This document shows, piece by piece, positions 27,809-36,429 of a stretch of DNA of 64,000 bases. The stretch is taken from the NCBI GenBank assembly GCA_003612525.1, contig RAZD01000018.1:1-64000 (forward strand). Direction: 5' to 3'. Position 1 is the first letter of the stretch. Each line of letters begins with the position of its first letter. The notes beneath the pieces are model-generated. The model was not told the origin of the DNA. It worked only from the letters and a program-made list of their open reading frames with translations, and made no database searches. The position numbers were made by a program, and so were the translations under genes. This stretch comes from a bacterium C-53 (GTDB lineage: Bacteria; Bacillota; Clostridia; Lachnospirales; Lachnospiraceae).

Positions 27809-27972
27809 TTCGTACCTCCGCATAATAAATTTCGTCGATCTATAACCGCCGTATGTTTTCCTAACTATTATACGACACATCTCTTCTTCATATCAAAATA
27901 TTTTTAACAAAAGGTACAAATTTCGCATAGTTTGCAGTTTTTGGTGCACTTTACCGTAGTGAAACGAAGCAT

Positions 27973-29406
27973 TCAGGACAATTTCTCTTTTAACAGCCGA
28001 TTTACCAAAGCCGGGTCCGCCTGGCCTTTCATCACTTTCATCGTCTGGCCGACAAGAAAACCTAGCACCTTTTCTTTTCCGTTCCTGTATTCCTCCACTG
28101 TCTGCGGATTTGCAGCAATCACATCTTCAACCGCCCGGTTAAGGGCGTTTTCGTCTGTCACCGTCTTAAGTCCATGCTCCTCCACATAGATTTCGGGATC
28201 CGTATCCTGCTCAAACATCACCTCAAACACTTCCTTCGCAATGGTCCCGTTAATCTCCTTATCCTCCACCATCTGTATCAGTTTTGCAAGATTTCCTGCA
28301 GAATAGCGGATGTCCTGCGCATCCATATTCTTTTCCTTCAGGAGACGCATTGTCTCTACCATCAGCCAGTTGGATACTTTCTTGGGAAGCGGACAGATGG
28401 CCACAGTCTCCTCAAAAAGATCGGCCATGTGCTTGCTTTGTGTGAGAATCCCGATATCATAATCGGGGATGCCATATTCTTTTTTGTAGCGTTCCATCTT
28501 CTCGGTGCGAAATTCCGGCTGCGACGCTCTTACTTTCTCTATCCACGCCTCGGAAATGATGACAGGAACCAGATCAGGGTCCGGAAAATAACGATAGTCC
28601 TGCGCGTCCTCTTTGCTCCGCATCGCATATGACATCTCTTTCCCATCATCCCACTTTCTTGTTTCCTGAACGACGCTCCTGCCAGACTCAAGAAGCTCAA
28701 TCTGGCGCGCGCTTTCCCCTTCAATCGCTCGTGTGATGGCGCGGAAGGAATTCAGGTTCTTCATCTCTGTCCTCGTGCCGTACGCTTCCGCTCCTGCTTC
28801 ACGTACTGAAAGATTGACATCCGCTCTCATAGACCCTTCCTGCAGCTTACAGTCTGAGGCGCCCAGATATTGAATCAAAAGACGCAGTTTCTCGAGATAT
28901 GCGATGACTTCCTGGGCCGAACGCATATCCGGCTCTGATACAATCTCAATCAGCGGAACCCCGGAACGGTTGTAATCGACAAGCGACGTATCCGACCAGT
29001 CGTCATGCACAAGCTTGCCTGCATCCTCTTCCATATGAATTTCGTGTATTCTCACCTGTTTTATGCCTTCCGGCGTCTCGATCTCGACATATCCGTTGCG
29101 GCAAATCGGAAGATAGAGCTGTGAAATCTGATAATTTTGCGGATTATCGGGATAGAAGTAATTTTTCCGGTCAAACTTTAAACAACGCGTAATCTCACAG
29201 TTCGCAGCAATTCCAACTGCCATCGCATATTCCACAACCTGCCGGTTCAACACAGGAAGACTCCCCGGCATCCCCGTACAGACAGGGCACGTATGTGTAT
29301 TCGGCGCACCGCCGAATGAGGTGGAACATCCGCAGAATATTTTTGTCTTTGTGGCAAGCTCCACATGTACCTCAAGTCCGATCACGGTCTCATATTGTCT
29401 GCTCAT
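27973..29406 (-). CDS. gatB: Aspartyl/glutamyl-tRNA amidotransferase subunit B
   Basis: A 477-residue subunit of GatCAB, which converts Glu-tRNA(Gln) and Asp-tRNA(Asn) to the amidated forms. The N-terminal cradle domain has YETVIGLEVHVELATKTK, CPVCTGMPGSLPVLN and LKFDRKNYFYPDNPQ, and the C-terminal YqeY-like tail grips tRNA. Two Cys pairs in the N-terminal half (FCGCS and CPVC) can bind zinc. Its ATG overlaps the gatA stop codon. It closes the aspS-gatC-gatA-gatB operon. Confidence 0.97.
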   Translation of the reverse strand: MSRQYETVIGLEVHVELATKTKIFCGCSTSFGGAPNTHTCPVCTGMPGSLPVLNRQVVEYAMAVGIAANCEITRCLKFDRKNYFYPDNPQNYQISQLYLPICRNGYVEIETPEGIKQVRIHEIHMEEDAGKLVHDDWSDTSLVDYNRSGVPLIEIVSEPDMRSAQEVIAYLEKLRLLIQYLGASDCKLQEGSMRADVNLSVREAGAEAYGTRTEMKNLNSFRAITRAIEGESARQIELLESGRSVVQETRKWDDGKEMSYAMRSKEDAQDYRYFPDPDLVPVIISEAWIEKVRASQPEFRTEKMERYKKEYGIPDYDIGILTQSKHMADLFEETVAICPLPKKVSNWLMVETMRLLKEKNMDAQDIRYSAGNLAKLIQMVEDKEINGTIAKEVFEVMFEQDTDPEIYVEEHGLKTVTDENALNRAVEDVIAANPQTVEEYRNGKEKVLGFLVGQTMKVMKGQADPALVNRLLKEKLS

Positions 29407-30905
29407 TTCGCTCCTCTCCTTTCCGAAGGAACCGGGAACTTTCCGGCTGCTCTCTCATATGTGTATGCCGCCTGAATCAGTTTTTTCTCCATAAAGCAAT
29501 TCCCAATCAGCTGCACGCCGACCGGAAGTCCTGCCTGCGTCATTCCGCAGGGGACTGTGATGCCGGGAAGCCCCGCAAGGTTTACGGAAATTGTATAGAC
29601 ATCGCTCAGATACATCTGAATCGGGTCTGAAAGACTGCTGCCAAGCCTGGGAGCCGCCGTCGGCGCCGTCGGCGCAAGTATCAAATCGTATGTCTCGAAT
29701 GCTCTGTCAAACGCCTTTTTAATCAACGCTTTCACACGCAGCGCCTTCAGGTAATACGCGTCATAATAACCGGAGCTTAAGACAAAGGAACCGAGCATAA
29801 TACGCCTCTTCACCTCCGTTCCGAACCCCTCCGAACGCGTCTTTCTGTACATGCTGTGCAGGTCTTCATAACCGGCCGTACGGTACCCGTATTTCACCCC
29901 GTCAAACCGCTCAAGGTTGGAGCTTGCTTCCGCGGCTGCGATCGTATAATAGGCAGGAACCGCATAGTCCACAAAACTTAAATCGAATTCCTCCACCCGT
30001 GCGCCGCACTCTTCAAAAGTCTTCGCCGCGCCTAAAACAGACGCTTTTACTTCATCATCCAGTCCGTCCGTAAAATAATCTCTCGGAATGCCAATGCGCA
30101 TTCCCCTGACATCCTCCCTCAGAGCGGCTGAAAAATCCATCCCTGTCCACCCGCTGTCATTCATGGACAGGGCCTTTCTGTCAATGGAGGTGGAGTCTTT
30201 TTTATCGCATCCGGCAATCGTCTCAAGAATTACCGCGCAGTCCGTCACATCCCTGCTCATGGGCCCGATCTGATCGAGAGAAGAGCCGTAGGCAATCAGT
30301 CCGTATCGTGACACCGTGCCATAAGTCGGCTTCATACCTACAATTCCGCAAAAGGAAGCCGGCTGACGTATGGACCCGCCCGTATCGGAACCAAGCGCAA
30401 AGAAACATTCGCCGGCCGCAACCGCTGCCGCTGAGCCGCCTGAAGAGCCGCCCGGCACATGTTCTTTCTTCCACGGGTTTTTCGTCGCTCCGTATGCAGA
30501 AGTTTCCGTCGTGCTCCCCATCGCAAATTCGTCCATATTTGTCTTTCCGATTATAACTGCCCCTGCCGCCTCCAGACGGTTGACTGCTTCCGCCGAATAT
30601 GTCGGCACGAAATTTTCAAGCATCTTTGAGCCGCATGTCGTAAGCAGGCCCTGTGTGCACATATTATCTTTCACTGCCACCGGAACGCCGGCAAGCGCAC
30701 TTGTAAGCTCCCCGGAATCAATCCTTTTCTGCACCTTCTGCGCCCGCTCCCTGGCGGCCGCTCTGTCTACGGTTATATAGCAGTTATAGTCTGCTTCTTT
30801 TTCTTCTATCTGCAAGAGCGCTGCCTCAAGCGCTTCTGAAACCGTAACTTCCTTTTCCTTTATCTTCTTCCCCAGCTCCACTGCGGACAGTTTCCATATA
30901 TCCAT
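29403..30905 (-). CDS. gatA: Aspartyl/glutamyl-tRNA amidotransferase subunit A
   Basis: A 500-residue amidase that releases ammonia from glutamine for GatB. The amidase signature is present: VAVKDNMCTQG with the catalytic Lys, SGGSAAAVAAGE and the GSDTGGSIRQPAS block holding the catalytic serines. The start at 30905 has a GGAGGC ribosome site 43 bases after gatC; a longer upstream frame would overlap gatC in another phase. It overlaps gatB by 4 bases. Confidence 0.97.
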   Translation of the reverse strand: MDIWKLSAVELGKKIKEKEVTVSEALEAALLQIEEKEADYNCYITVDRAAARERAQKVQKRIDSGELTSALAGVPVAVKDNMCTQGLLTTCGSKMLENFVPTYSAEAVNRLEAAGAVIIGKTNMDEFAMGSTTETSAYGATKNPWKKEHVPGGSSGGSAAAVAAGECFFALGSDTGGSIRQPASFCGIVGMKPTYGTVSRYGLIAYGSSLDQIGPMSRDVTDCAVILETIAGCDKKDSTSIDRKALSMNDSGWTGMDFSAALREDVRGMRIGIPRDYFTDGLDDEVKASVLGAAKTFEECGARVEEFDLSFVDYAVPAYYTIAAAEASSNLERFDGVKYGYRTAGYEDLHSMYRKTRSEGFGTEVKRRIMLGSFVLSSGYYDAYYLKALRVKALIKKAFDRAFETYDLILAPTAPTAAPRLGSSLSDPIQMYLSDVYTISVNLAGLPGITVPCGMTQAGLPVGVQLIGNCFMEKKLIQAAYTYERAAGKFPVPSERRGAK

Positions 30906-30948
30906 AACAGCCTCCGTTCTTTCCATAATCCCCGCACAGCATTGCAGC

Positions 30949-31239
30949 TTAAATTGTTTTCGGAACCACAAGCTGGTTCTCCCGTTTTTCCGGAGCATTT
31001 GCCATCAGCGATGCACTCCCGTCCCCGTTGCTCACAATGTCTTCCCGAAAACAGTTTGATACAGGGAATACATGGCTCATCGGTTCCACGTCCGTCGTGT
31101 CAAGCTCATTCAGTTTATCAATATAGTCAAGCATACGCTCCATATCCTTCCTGGCCTGTTCCTTTTCCTCCTCAGAAAGCGCAAGCTTTGCAAGAATTGC
31201 CACCGATTCCATTGTCTCGTCACAAATCACATTTGCCAT
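30949..31239 (-). CDS. gatC: Aspartyl/glutamyl-tRNA amidotransferase subunit C
   Basis: A 96-residue subunit that wraps around GatA and stabilises the complex. It shows the family pattern ETMESVAILAKLALSEEE, MLDYIDKLNELDTTDVEP and a C-terminal REDIVSNGDG. The start at 31239 follows GGAGGG and lies 20 bases after aspS. A longer frame reaching into aspS is not used. Confidence 0.95.
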   Translation of the reverse strand: MANVICDETMESVAILAKLALSEEEKEQARKDMERMLDYIDKLNELDTTDVEPMSHVFPVSNCFREDIVSNGDGSASLMANAPEKRENQLVVPKTI

Positions 31240-31259
31240 AATAACCCTCCATACCGCCA

Positions 31260-33008
31260 TTAACTGCGGACTTTGATATGTACTTCCCGAAGCTGCCGCT
31301 CTGTCACTTCCCCTGGCGCATCGCACATCAGATCCTGCGCCGAGCCGCTCATCGGAAATGCAGTCACTTCCCTGATGTTCTCCTCATTCCGAAGGAGCAT
31401 AATCATGCGGTCCACTCCCGGAGCCATGCCTGCGTGCGGCGGAGCGCCGAACTGGAATGCCTGATACAGTGCGCCGAACTTCTGTTTCAGCGTATCTTCA
31501 TCATACCCCGCGATCCCGAATGCCTTTACCATAATCTCCATATCATGGTTCCTCACAGCCCCCGAGGAAAGCTCCACGCCGTTGCATACAATATCATACT
31601 GATATGCAAGAATGTCAAGAGGATCTTTCTCTTCCAGCGCCGAAAGGCCTCCCTGCGGCATCGAAAACGGGTTGTGTGTAAAACCGATCTGCTTTGTATC
31701 CGGGTCAGGTTCATACATCGGAAAGTCATTTACATAACAGAAGCGATATGCATTCTTTTCGTAAAGGTCCAGACGTTTTCCCAGCTCATTGCGTATCTGA
31801 CCCGCATAATACGCAGCACGTTCTTCCTGATCTGCAATAAAGAATATCGTATCCTGCGCCTGCAATTCCGCAAGATGAATCAATTCCATTTTCTTTTGAT
31901 CCGGAATGAACTTATCAATCGGTCCTCTGTAGCTTAAATCATCGTCCACCTCAAGATATCCCAAACCACCCATTCCAAGCGATACCGCGAAGTCAAGAAT
32001 CTTTTCATGGAATCCCTTTGACATCTTAGCATGCACTTTAATTGCGCGAACAGTCTTCCCGATAAACGGTTTGAATGTACATTCCATGAAAAATTCGGAA
32101 AGATCGATAATTCGCAGCGGGTTGCGAAGATCAGGTTTATCCGTGCCGAATTCAATCATTGCCTGCTTATAACTGATCACCGGATAAGGCGCTTTTGTCA
32201 CGGAATACCCTTTTGGCGCAAACTTCTCAAAGACAGCAGACAACACTTCCTCCCCAACCCGAAAGACATCTTCCTGCGTCGCAAAACTCATCTCAAAATC
32301 CAGCTGATAAAATTCACCCGGCGAACGGTCCGCTCTTGCATCTTCGTCGCGAAAACACGGCGCAATCTGGAAATACCGGTCAAATCCGGAAGCCATCAAA
32401 AGCTGCTTATACTGCTGCGGCGCCTGAGGCAGCGCATAAAACTTTCCCTTATATTTCCGGGACGGCACAATATAATCCCGCGCGCCTTCCGGTGACGATG
32501 CGCTTAGAATCGGCGTCTGGATTTCAAGAAATCCCATCTCCATCATCTTCTGACGAAGAAACGCAATCACATTTGAACGAAAGATTATACTATCTTTCAC
32601 TTTCCGGTTTCTCAAATCAAGATACCGGTACTTAAGCCTCACGTCTTCCCGTATTTCCCTTGATGTCATCACCTCAAACGGAAGCGGTTTATACACCTTT
32701 CCGAGAATGTCAATCTGTTCTGCCAGAACCTCTATCGTCCCGGTTGGAAGCCTGGGGTTGTATGTATCCTCATCCCGTTTTTCAACCGGCCCTTCTATGG
32801 ACAGACAACATTCCTTACTGATTCCTTCAGGCAGGCCCGTCTTCCTTAACACAATCTGGATGACACCGTACATATCCCGAAGATCAAGGAATGATACGCC
32901 CCCGTGGTCACGGATATTCTCCACCCATCCCGCCATACGCACTGTTTTTCCGATGCAGGATTCGTCAATTTCTTTTACTGTGATGGTCCTGTAAATGTTT
33001 CCTTCCAT
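31260..33008 (-). CDS. aspS: Aspartyl-tRNA synthetase, probably non-discriminating
   Basis: A 582-residue class II synthetase of bacterial type. The anticodon-binding OB fold (about 1-110) contains GWVENIRDHGGVSFLDLRD, followed by the catalytic core with FLEIQTPILSASSPEGARD, the GAD insertion and the C-terminal motif 3 in APGVDRMIMLL. The His at about residue 35 in RDHGG is at the position reported as His in AspRS enzymes that charge both tRNA(Asp) and tRNA(Asn), and as Leu in discriminating ones such as that of E. coli. Linkage to gatCAB supports this. A T-box leader precedes it. The start at 33008 follows GGAG. Confidence 0.93.
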   Translation of the reverse strand: MEGNIYRTITVKEIDESCIGKTVRMAGWVENIRDHGGVSFLDLRDMYGVIQIVLRKTGLPEGISKECCLSIEGPVEKRDEDTYNPRLPTGTIEVLAEQIDILGKVYKPLPFEVMTSREIREDVRLKYRYLDLRNRKVKDSIIFRSNVIAFLRQKMMEMGFLEIQTPILSASSPEGARDYIVPSRKYKGKFYALPQAPQQYKQLLMASGFDRYFQIAPCFRDEDARADRSPGEFYQLDFEMSFATQEDVFRVGEEVLSAVFEKFAPKGYSVTKAPYPVISYKQAMIEFGTDKPDLRNPLRIIDLSEFFMECTFKPFIGKTVRAIKVHAKMSKGFHEKILDFAVSLGMGGLGYLEVDDDLSYRGPIDKFIPDQKKMELIHLAELQAQDTIFFIADQEERAAYYAGQIRNELGKRLDLYEKNAYRFCYVNDFPMYEPDPDTKQIGFTHNPFSMPQGGLSALEEKDPLDILAYQYDIVCNGVELSSGAVRNHDMEIMVKAFGIAGYDEDTLKQKFGALYQAFQFGAPPHAGMAPGVDRMIMLLRNEENIREVTAFPMSGSAQDLMCDAPGEVTERQLREVHIKVRS

Positions 33009-33397
33009 AAAATCTCCTCCCTTTCTTACCTGCCTGCAAGGTAAAAAAATAACATATGCGATTCTACATATGTCCATTACCCTGTATCCTTTTTGCCCTT
33101 CTCTCCACGTCCGCCCAGAACGCAGAAAGTCCCGGAATGCTTCTCTGCATTCCGGGACGAATAAACATAAATCTCCTTTGATTCCTGTGAACCCGCGGTA
33201 CCACCCGCATTGAAAGCCTCTGGCTTTCCACTCAATACTTAACGCGTATCACGTGATGCCCTACGCAGACTTTCCTGTTTCAAACACCCTGCTCCGGAGC
33301 GTTCCCTTCGCAATTTCCTTCCATGACGGCTCTCAGCCGCTGACCGTCAATTTCTGTCGAATTCCCTTGCAAGAGTCTCCTTCTTCGCATTTCCTTA
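33009..33397 (-). promoter_or_regulatory. T-box riboswitch of the aspS-gatCAB operon
   Basis: On the minus strand the leader has a stem I region, the T-box bulge TGGTACCGCG (33203-33194) and a terminator stem GTCCCGGAATGC/GCATTCCGGGAC (33129-33158). In stem I the bases GAAC (33304-33301) precede a G and then CTCC, which pairs with GGAG on the 5' side; this is where the specifier should be. GAAC reads AAC (Asn) or, one base back, GAA (Glu). Uncharged tRNA should prevent termination and raise synthetase and amidotransferase expression. Confidence 0.9.
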
Positions 33398-33403
33398 GAT
33401 AAA

Positions 33404-33431
33404 ATTATGGTAGCAGGATATCATAGTTCAA
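33404..33431 (-). promoter_or_regulatory. Promoter of the aspS-gatCAB T-box leader
   Basis: On the minus strand TTGAAC (33431-33426), a 16-bp spacer and CATAAT (33409-33404) lie just upstream of the T-box, placing the transcript start near 33397. It is the best sigma-A match in this stretch. Confidence 0.5.
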
Positions 33432-33499
33432 GACAAAATGCAAGGAGATTTTGTGTGAAACATAAATTTTTCACATGAAAACGGTTAATTATCTCAAAA

Positions 33500-33680
33500 A
33501 AGCCTTGATTTACGGGCATACAAGCAGGATTTCAAGCTGAATTTACTACCAATTCCAATGAGTGAAGAAGTGTATGAAGCGTTGGGGCGCGTGTTGGAGA
33601 ACCACAAGGAAGCCTTACCCACAGTAATGACACCGCACACCTTACGCCGCCCGTATGTCAAGCCCACGACAAAAAATTAT
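33500..33680 (+). pseudogene. Protein fragment, possibly the tail of a tyrosine recombinase
   Basis: An open frame reads DLRAYKQDFKLNLLPIPMSEE, continued by VYEALGRVLENHKE and VMTPHTLRRPYVKP. The LPIP...VYEAL and TPHTLR elements are reminiscent of phage-type integrases, where TPHTLRH precedes the catalytic region, but the His and everything beyond are missing and the frame runs into the neighbouring gene. It is at best a remnant. The identification is weak. Confidence 0.3.
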
Positions 33681-34669
33681 TTTGTATCTTCCAATTCCTG
33701 TAATTCCTCTATGCTTTCAAGGAAATGGCATTCCACCGGAGAAAAGATATCCTCCTGCTTTTTCCGATATTTGTCGTATTCTTCATGCGCCTTTTCAAGA
33801 GCCTGTTTATGAGTAACTCTTCCTTTTGTAGTTAAAATATCCCTTCTTGTCATTTTCAAATAGTCATCTATTGTTTCCAGCCAGTCTTTCATATACATCG
33901 GTTCTTGATTCAGAGCATGAACTTCCGCAATGTCTAAATACGCCGTAATAATTTTATTTAACGCATCTATTTCTTTTTCGTTTAAATAATTCTTTGCAAC
34001 CTCTACATCAGAACGTTTAATCTCTCTTCCGGCCCACGAGGTTAATCCCATTTTGTCTTTATCTGCATCTGCCCGTTGATAGATTATTTCTGCCGCTGTG
34101 TGCTTATGAGCCGCCCAATGCATTTTGTTCTGTACCTGTTTAAAAAACAAAATTGAACTTTCTGCTTTTGGGTCATAATCAATACTTGTTGCATATATTT
34201 CCAGAACTTTTCTCCAAAACACTTTTTCAGAAGAACGAATATCACGGATACGAGCCAATAATTCATCAAAATAGTTTCCACCTCCCAGATTCTTAAGACG
34301 CTCATCATCTAATGCGAAACCTTTTTTCATATATTCCTTCAAAATAGAAGCAGCCCATATTCTAAACTGTGTTCCTCTAAGAGATTTTACCCGGTAACCA
34401 ACGGAAATGATAACATCTAAATTATAAAAATCCACCTGATAAGTCTTGCCGTCAGAAGCAGTATAGGCAAATTTTGCCCAAACTGCTTCTTTTGCTAATT
34501 CTCCTTCTTTAAAAATATTTCTTACATGTTTTCCAATTACGCTTTTATCTCGCTGAAATAATTCAGCCATCTGTTCTATGGAAAGCCAAACCGTATCATG
34601 ATCAAATGTTACTTCTATTTTTGTGACTCCATCTTCTGTAGTATACATGATGATATTTGATTGTGCCAT
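33677..34669 (-). CDS. RhuM-family protein
   Basis: A 330-residue protein of the virulence RhuM family, with VWLSIEQMAELFQRDKSVIG, HVRNIFKEGEL and FYNLDVIISVGYRVKSLRG, then FRIWAASILKEYMKKGF. The N-terminal part resembles a DNA-binding module, the middle carries KMHWAAHKHTAAEIIYQRAD. RhuM genes are common in mobile islands of gut bacteria; their biochemical role is not established, and a defence or toxin-like role has been suggested. The start at 34669 follows GGAGGG. It sits between a possible integrase tail and a truncated helicase, so this patch is accessory DNA. Confidence 0.88.
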   Translation of the reverse strand: MAQSNIIMYTTEDGVTKIEVTFDHDTVWLSIEQMAELFQRDKSVIGKHVRNIFKEGELAKEAVWAKFAYTASDGKTYQVDFYNLDVIISVGYRVKSLRGTQFRIWAASILKEYMKKGFALDDERLKNLGGGNYFDELLARIRDIRSSEKVFWRKVLEIYATSIDYDPKAESSILFFKQVQNKMHWAAHKHTAAEIIYQRADADKDKMGLTSWAGREIKRSDVEVAKNYLNEKEIDALNKIITAYLDIAEVHALNQEPMYMKDWLETIDDYLKMTRRDILTTKGRVTHKQALEKAHEEYDKYRKKQEDIFSPVECHFLESIEELQELEDTK

Positions 34670-34692
34670 TGTGCCCTCCAAATATTAAATAT

Positions 34693-34917
34693 TTATTGTA
34701 TGAATTCATAAGCAATGGTTTTTTTGCTTTTTTCTATATAAGCATTTATCGATGCTTGAAGTTCAGGAATGAAATGTCTAATCTTATCGAATTTATTCGG
34801 AGTAACGCTTATTATAACTTTATCCCACTCAAGTCCTTTTGCCTGATGAACAGTCATATACTTACTGTTTTCAGAAAAAATTTGTGCCTGCGGCCCAAAT
34901 TCGCAGGCTATGGAAAG
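34693..34917 (-). pseudogene. C-terminal fragment of a UvrD-type helicase
   Basis: The minus strand has about 75 open codons containing MTVHQAKGLEWDKVIISVTP, the motif V/VI region of UvrD/Rep helicases, then a short helical tail and a stop at 34693-34695. No start codon precedes it and the frame is closed by a stop at about 34919, so most of the helicase is gone. In this setting, beside RhuM, it may come from a helicase-nuclease defence protein, but too little remains to say which. The plus-strand frame over the same DNA is ignored. Confidence 0.7.
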
Positions 34918-34942
34918 GCATGGTTATTTTTATAAATTTAAC

Positions 34943-34991
34943 AGAACTCCCAAAGAGGTTCCGCTGATAGCGTCCTGTCTCTGGAAGTTCT
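34943..34991 (-). terminator. Hairpin after the ROK kinase gene
   Basis: AGAACTCCCAAAGAG (34943-34957) can pair with CTCTGGAAGTTCT (34979-34991) with minor mismatches. On the minus strand it follows the kinase stop and is followed by GTTAAATTT, a modest U-rich tract. Confidence 0.5.
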
Positions 34992-35016
34992 GATTCTTAC
35001 ATATACATCTTACAAT

Positions 35017-35886
35017 TTATTTCCCGAGTTCCATCATCGCAAGCTTCAAAGCGCCCATAATTCCCTGCTTGTCATCAAGACTCTGAACCACAATGTACTG
35101 ATCGAGATCTTCAATTTCCTTTGTCTTCAAATAACCGTTCAGCTGTTTCTTAAATTCTTCCCGAATCAGCGGAAGAAGCTGCGTCTGGTGCATGATGCCG
35201 CCGCCCAGAATAATTCTCTGCGGTGAAAGCACCATCGCATAATCCACAAGCGCCTGTGCAATATAGAATGCCTCCATCTCCCACACTTCTGTCTGGTCCG
35301 CCAGTTCCGTTCCTTTCTTACCCCAGCGCTCTTCCACGGCAGGTCCTGCGCACAGGCCCTCAAAGCAGTTCGGATGGAATGGACAGCGTCCCTTGTAAGT
35401 GTCGTCCGGATGCTTTGTCAGCAGCACATGACCGCCCTCCGCATGCAGCATTCCGTGAAGAAGTTTTCCGTCCGCAATGATTCCCACACCGACACCGGTT
35501 CCGATCGTGATATAAATACAGCTATGAAGCCCTCTGCCAATCCCCCATGTATATTCTCCCAGCACGGAACCGTTCACATCCGTGTCAAATCCGATCGGTA
35601 CATTCAGCTCACGAAAAGCGCCAACCATATCGCAATTCTGCCATGCAATCTTCGGCGTCGTCGTAATATAGCCATAAGTGGGAGAATCCTTATGTACATC
35701 AATTGGCCCGAAACAGCCGATTCCAAGCGCTTCTATATCCCGCTCCTTAAAATAACCAACCAGTTTCGGCAGCGTAATCTCAGGCGTTTCCGTAGGAAAA
35801 GACTGCTGCTCAAAAATCTCTCCGTTTTCATTTCCGATGGCACATACCATTTTTGTACCACCGGCTTCCAATGCTCCTATTTTCAT
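35017..35886 (-). CDS. ROK-family fructokinase
   Basis: A 289-residue sugar kinase. The ATP-binding motif is EAGGTKMVCAIG, followed by YITIGTGVGVGII. The zinc-binding ROK motif with HPNCFEGLCAGPAVEERWG identifies the fructokinase-like branch (ScrK/YdhR type). It would phosphorylate fructose or a related hexose to the 6-phosphate. The start at 35886 follows GGAG; an in-frame start 12 bases upstream has no good site. It is followed by a hairpin and seems monocistronic. Confidence 0.9.
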   Translation of the reverse strand: MKIGALEAGGTKMVCAIGNENGEIFEQQSFPTETPEITLPKLVGYFKERDIEALGIGCFGPIDVHKDSPTYGYITTTPKIAWQNCDMVGAFRELNVPIGFDTDVNGSVLGEYTWGIGRGLHSCIYITIGTGVGVGIIADGKLLHGMLHAEGGHVLLTKHPDDTYKGRCPFHPNCFEGLCAGPAVEERWGKKGTELADQTEVWEMEAFYIAQALVDYAMVLSPQRIILGGGIMHQTQLLPLIREEFKKQLNGYLKTKEIEDLDQYIVVQSLDDKQGIMGALKLAMMELGK

Positions 35887-36041
35887 ATTTTTCTCCATTT
35901 CCGCGCTGCTTTTTTACGCATAACGGGTTTGCGGCAGGCAACGCACACTTTTCTTTTGTCCATTTTACCATATGAACTGAAAAAAATCCAGACTTCATAC
36001 GCCGCACACAAAGAGAGAACGACTGTCCTCACCACAAAACA

Positions 36042-36419
36042 CTACAATCGCACAAACCCGAGATATCTTGTCCCCTGAAAAGACAGATTCCCGCGGTCTC
36101 CCTCCACCAGCATGCCATACTCCGTACCGCTCACGGAAAACTCCATCCGGTCGCCGCTTTCAACCTGAAATGTCACATAATACCAGGTATTCGAAGTTGT
36201 ATGATAATCAGCATGATTCCCTGCTGCACCGTGTCTGTGATATGAAACATCTGTTCTTTTTGCCACAACCTGCGCAGACACCGTGAGACGGGGCGAGTGA
36301 TTATTCCTGCTCCATGTACTGATACCGCCCGCGGCAAGCGAAACAATAATTATGACAAAAATCACAAAGATCATTCCAAACACAATCGTAAATATTCCCG
36401 GAAAAGCACCATATATCAT
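36042..36419 (-). CDS. DUF2500-like membrane-anchored protein
   Basis: A 125-residue protein. A hydrophobic N-terminal helix (about residues 8-31) is followed by SARNNHSPRLTV-like sequence and a beta-rich domain: SAQVVAKRTDVSYHR, TWYYVTFQVESGDRMEF and YGMLVEGDRGNLSFQGTRY. This is the pattern of DUF2500 proteins, which are short, membrane-anchored and of unknown function. A GAGGGT ribosome site is present. It lies 10 bases after the dapL stop in the same direction and may be read from the same transcript. Confidence 0.8.
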   Translation of the reverse strand: MIYGAFPGIFTIVFGMIFVIFVIIIVSLAAGGISTWSRNNHSPRLTVSAQVVAKRTDVSYHRHGAAGNHADYHTTSNTWYYVTFQVESGDRMEFSVSGTEYGMLVEGDRGNLSFQGTRYLGFVRL

Positions 36420-36429
36420 TCTTTTACCC

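Noticed and set aside
33500-33680. A firm call of a tyrosine recombinase
   Set aside because: Only a TPHTLR-like string is left; the catalytic Arg-His-Tyr set is not visible, so it is listed only as a weak fragment.
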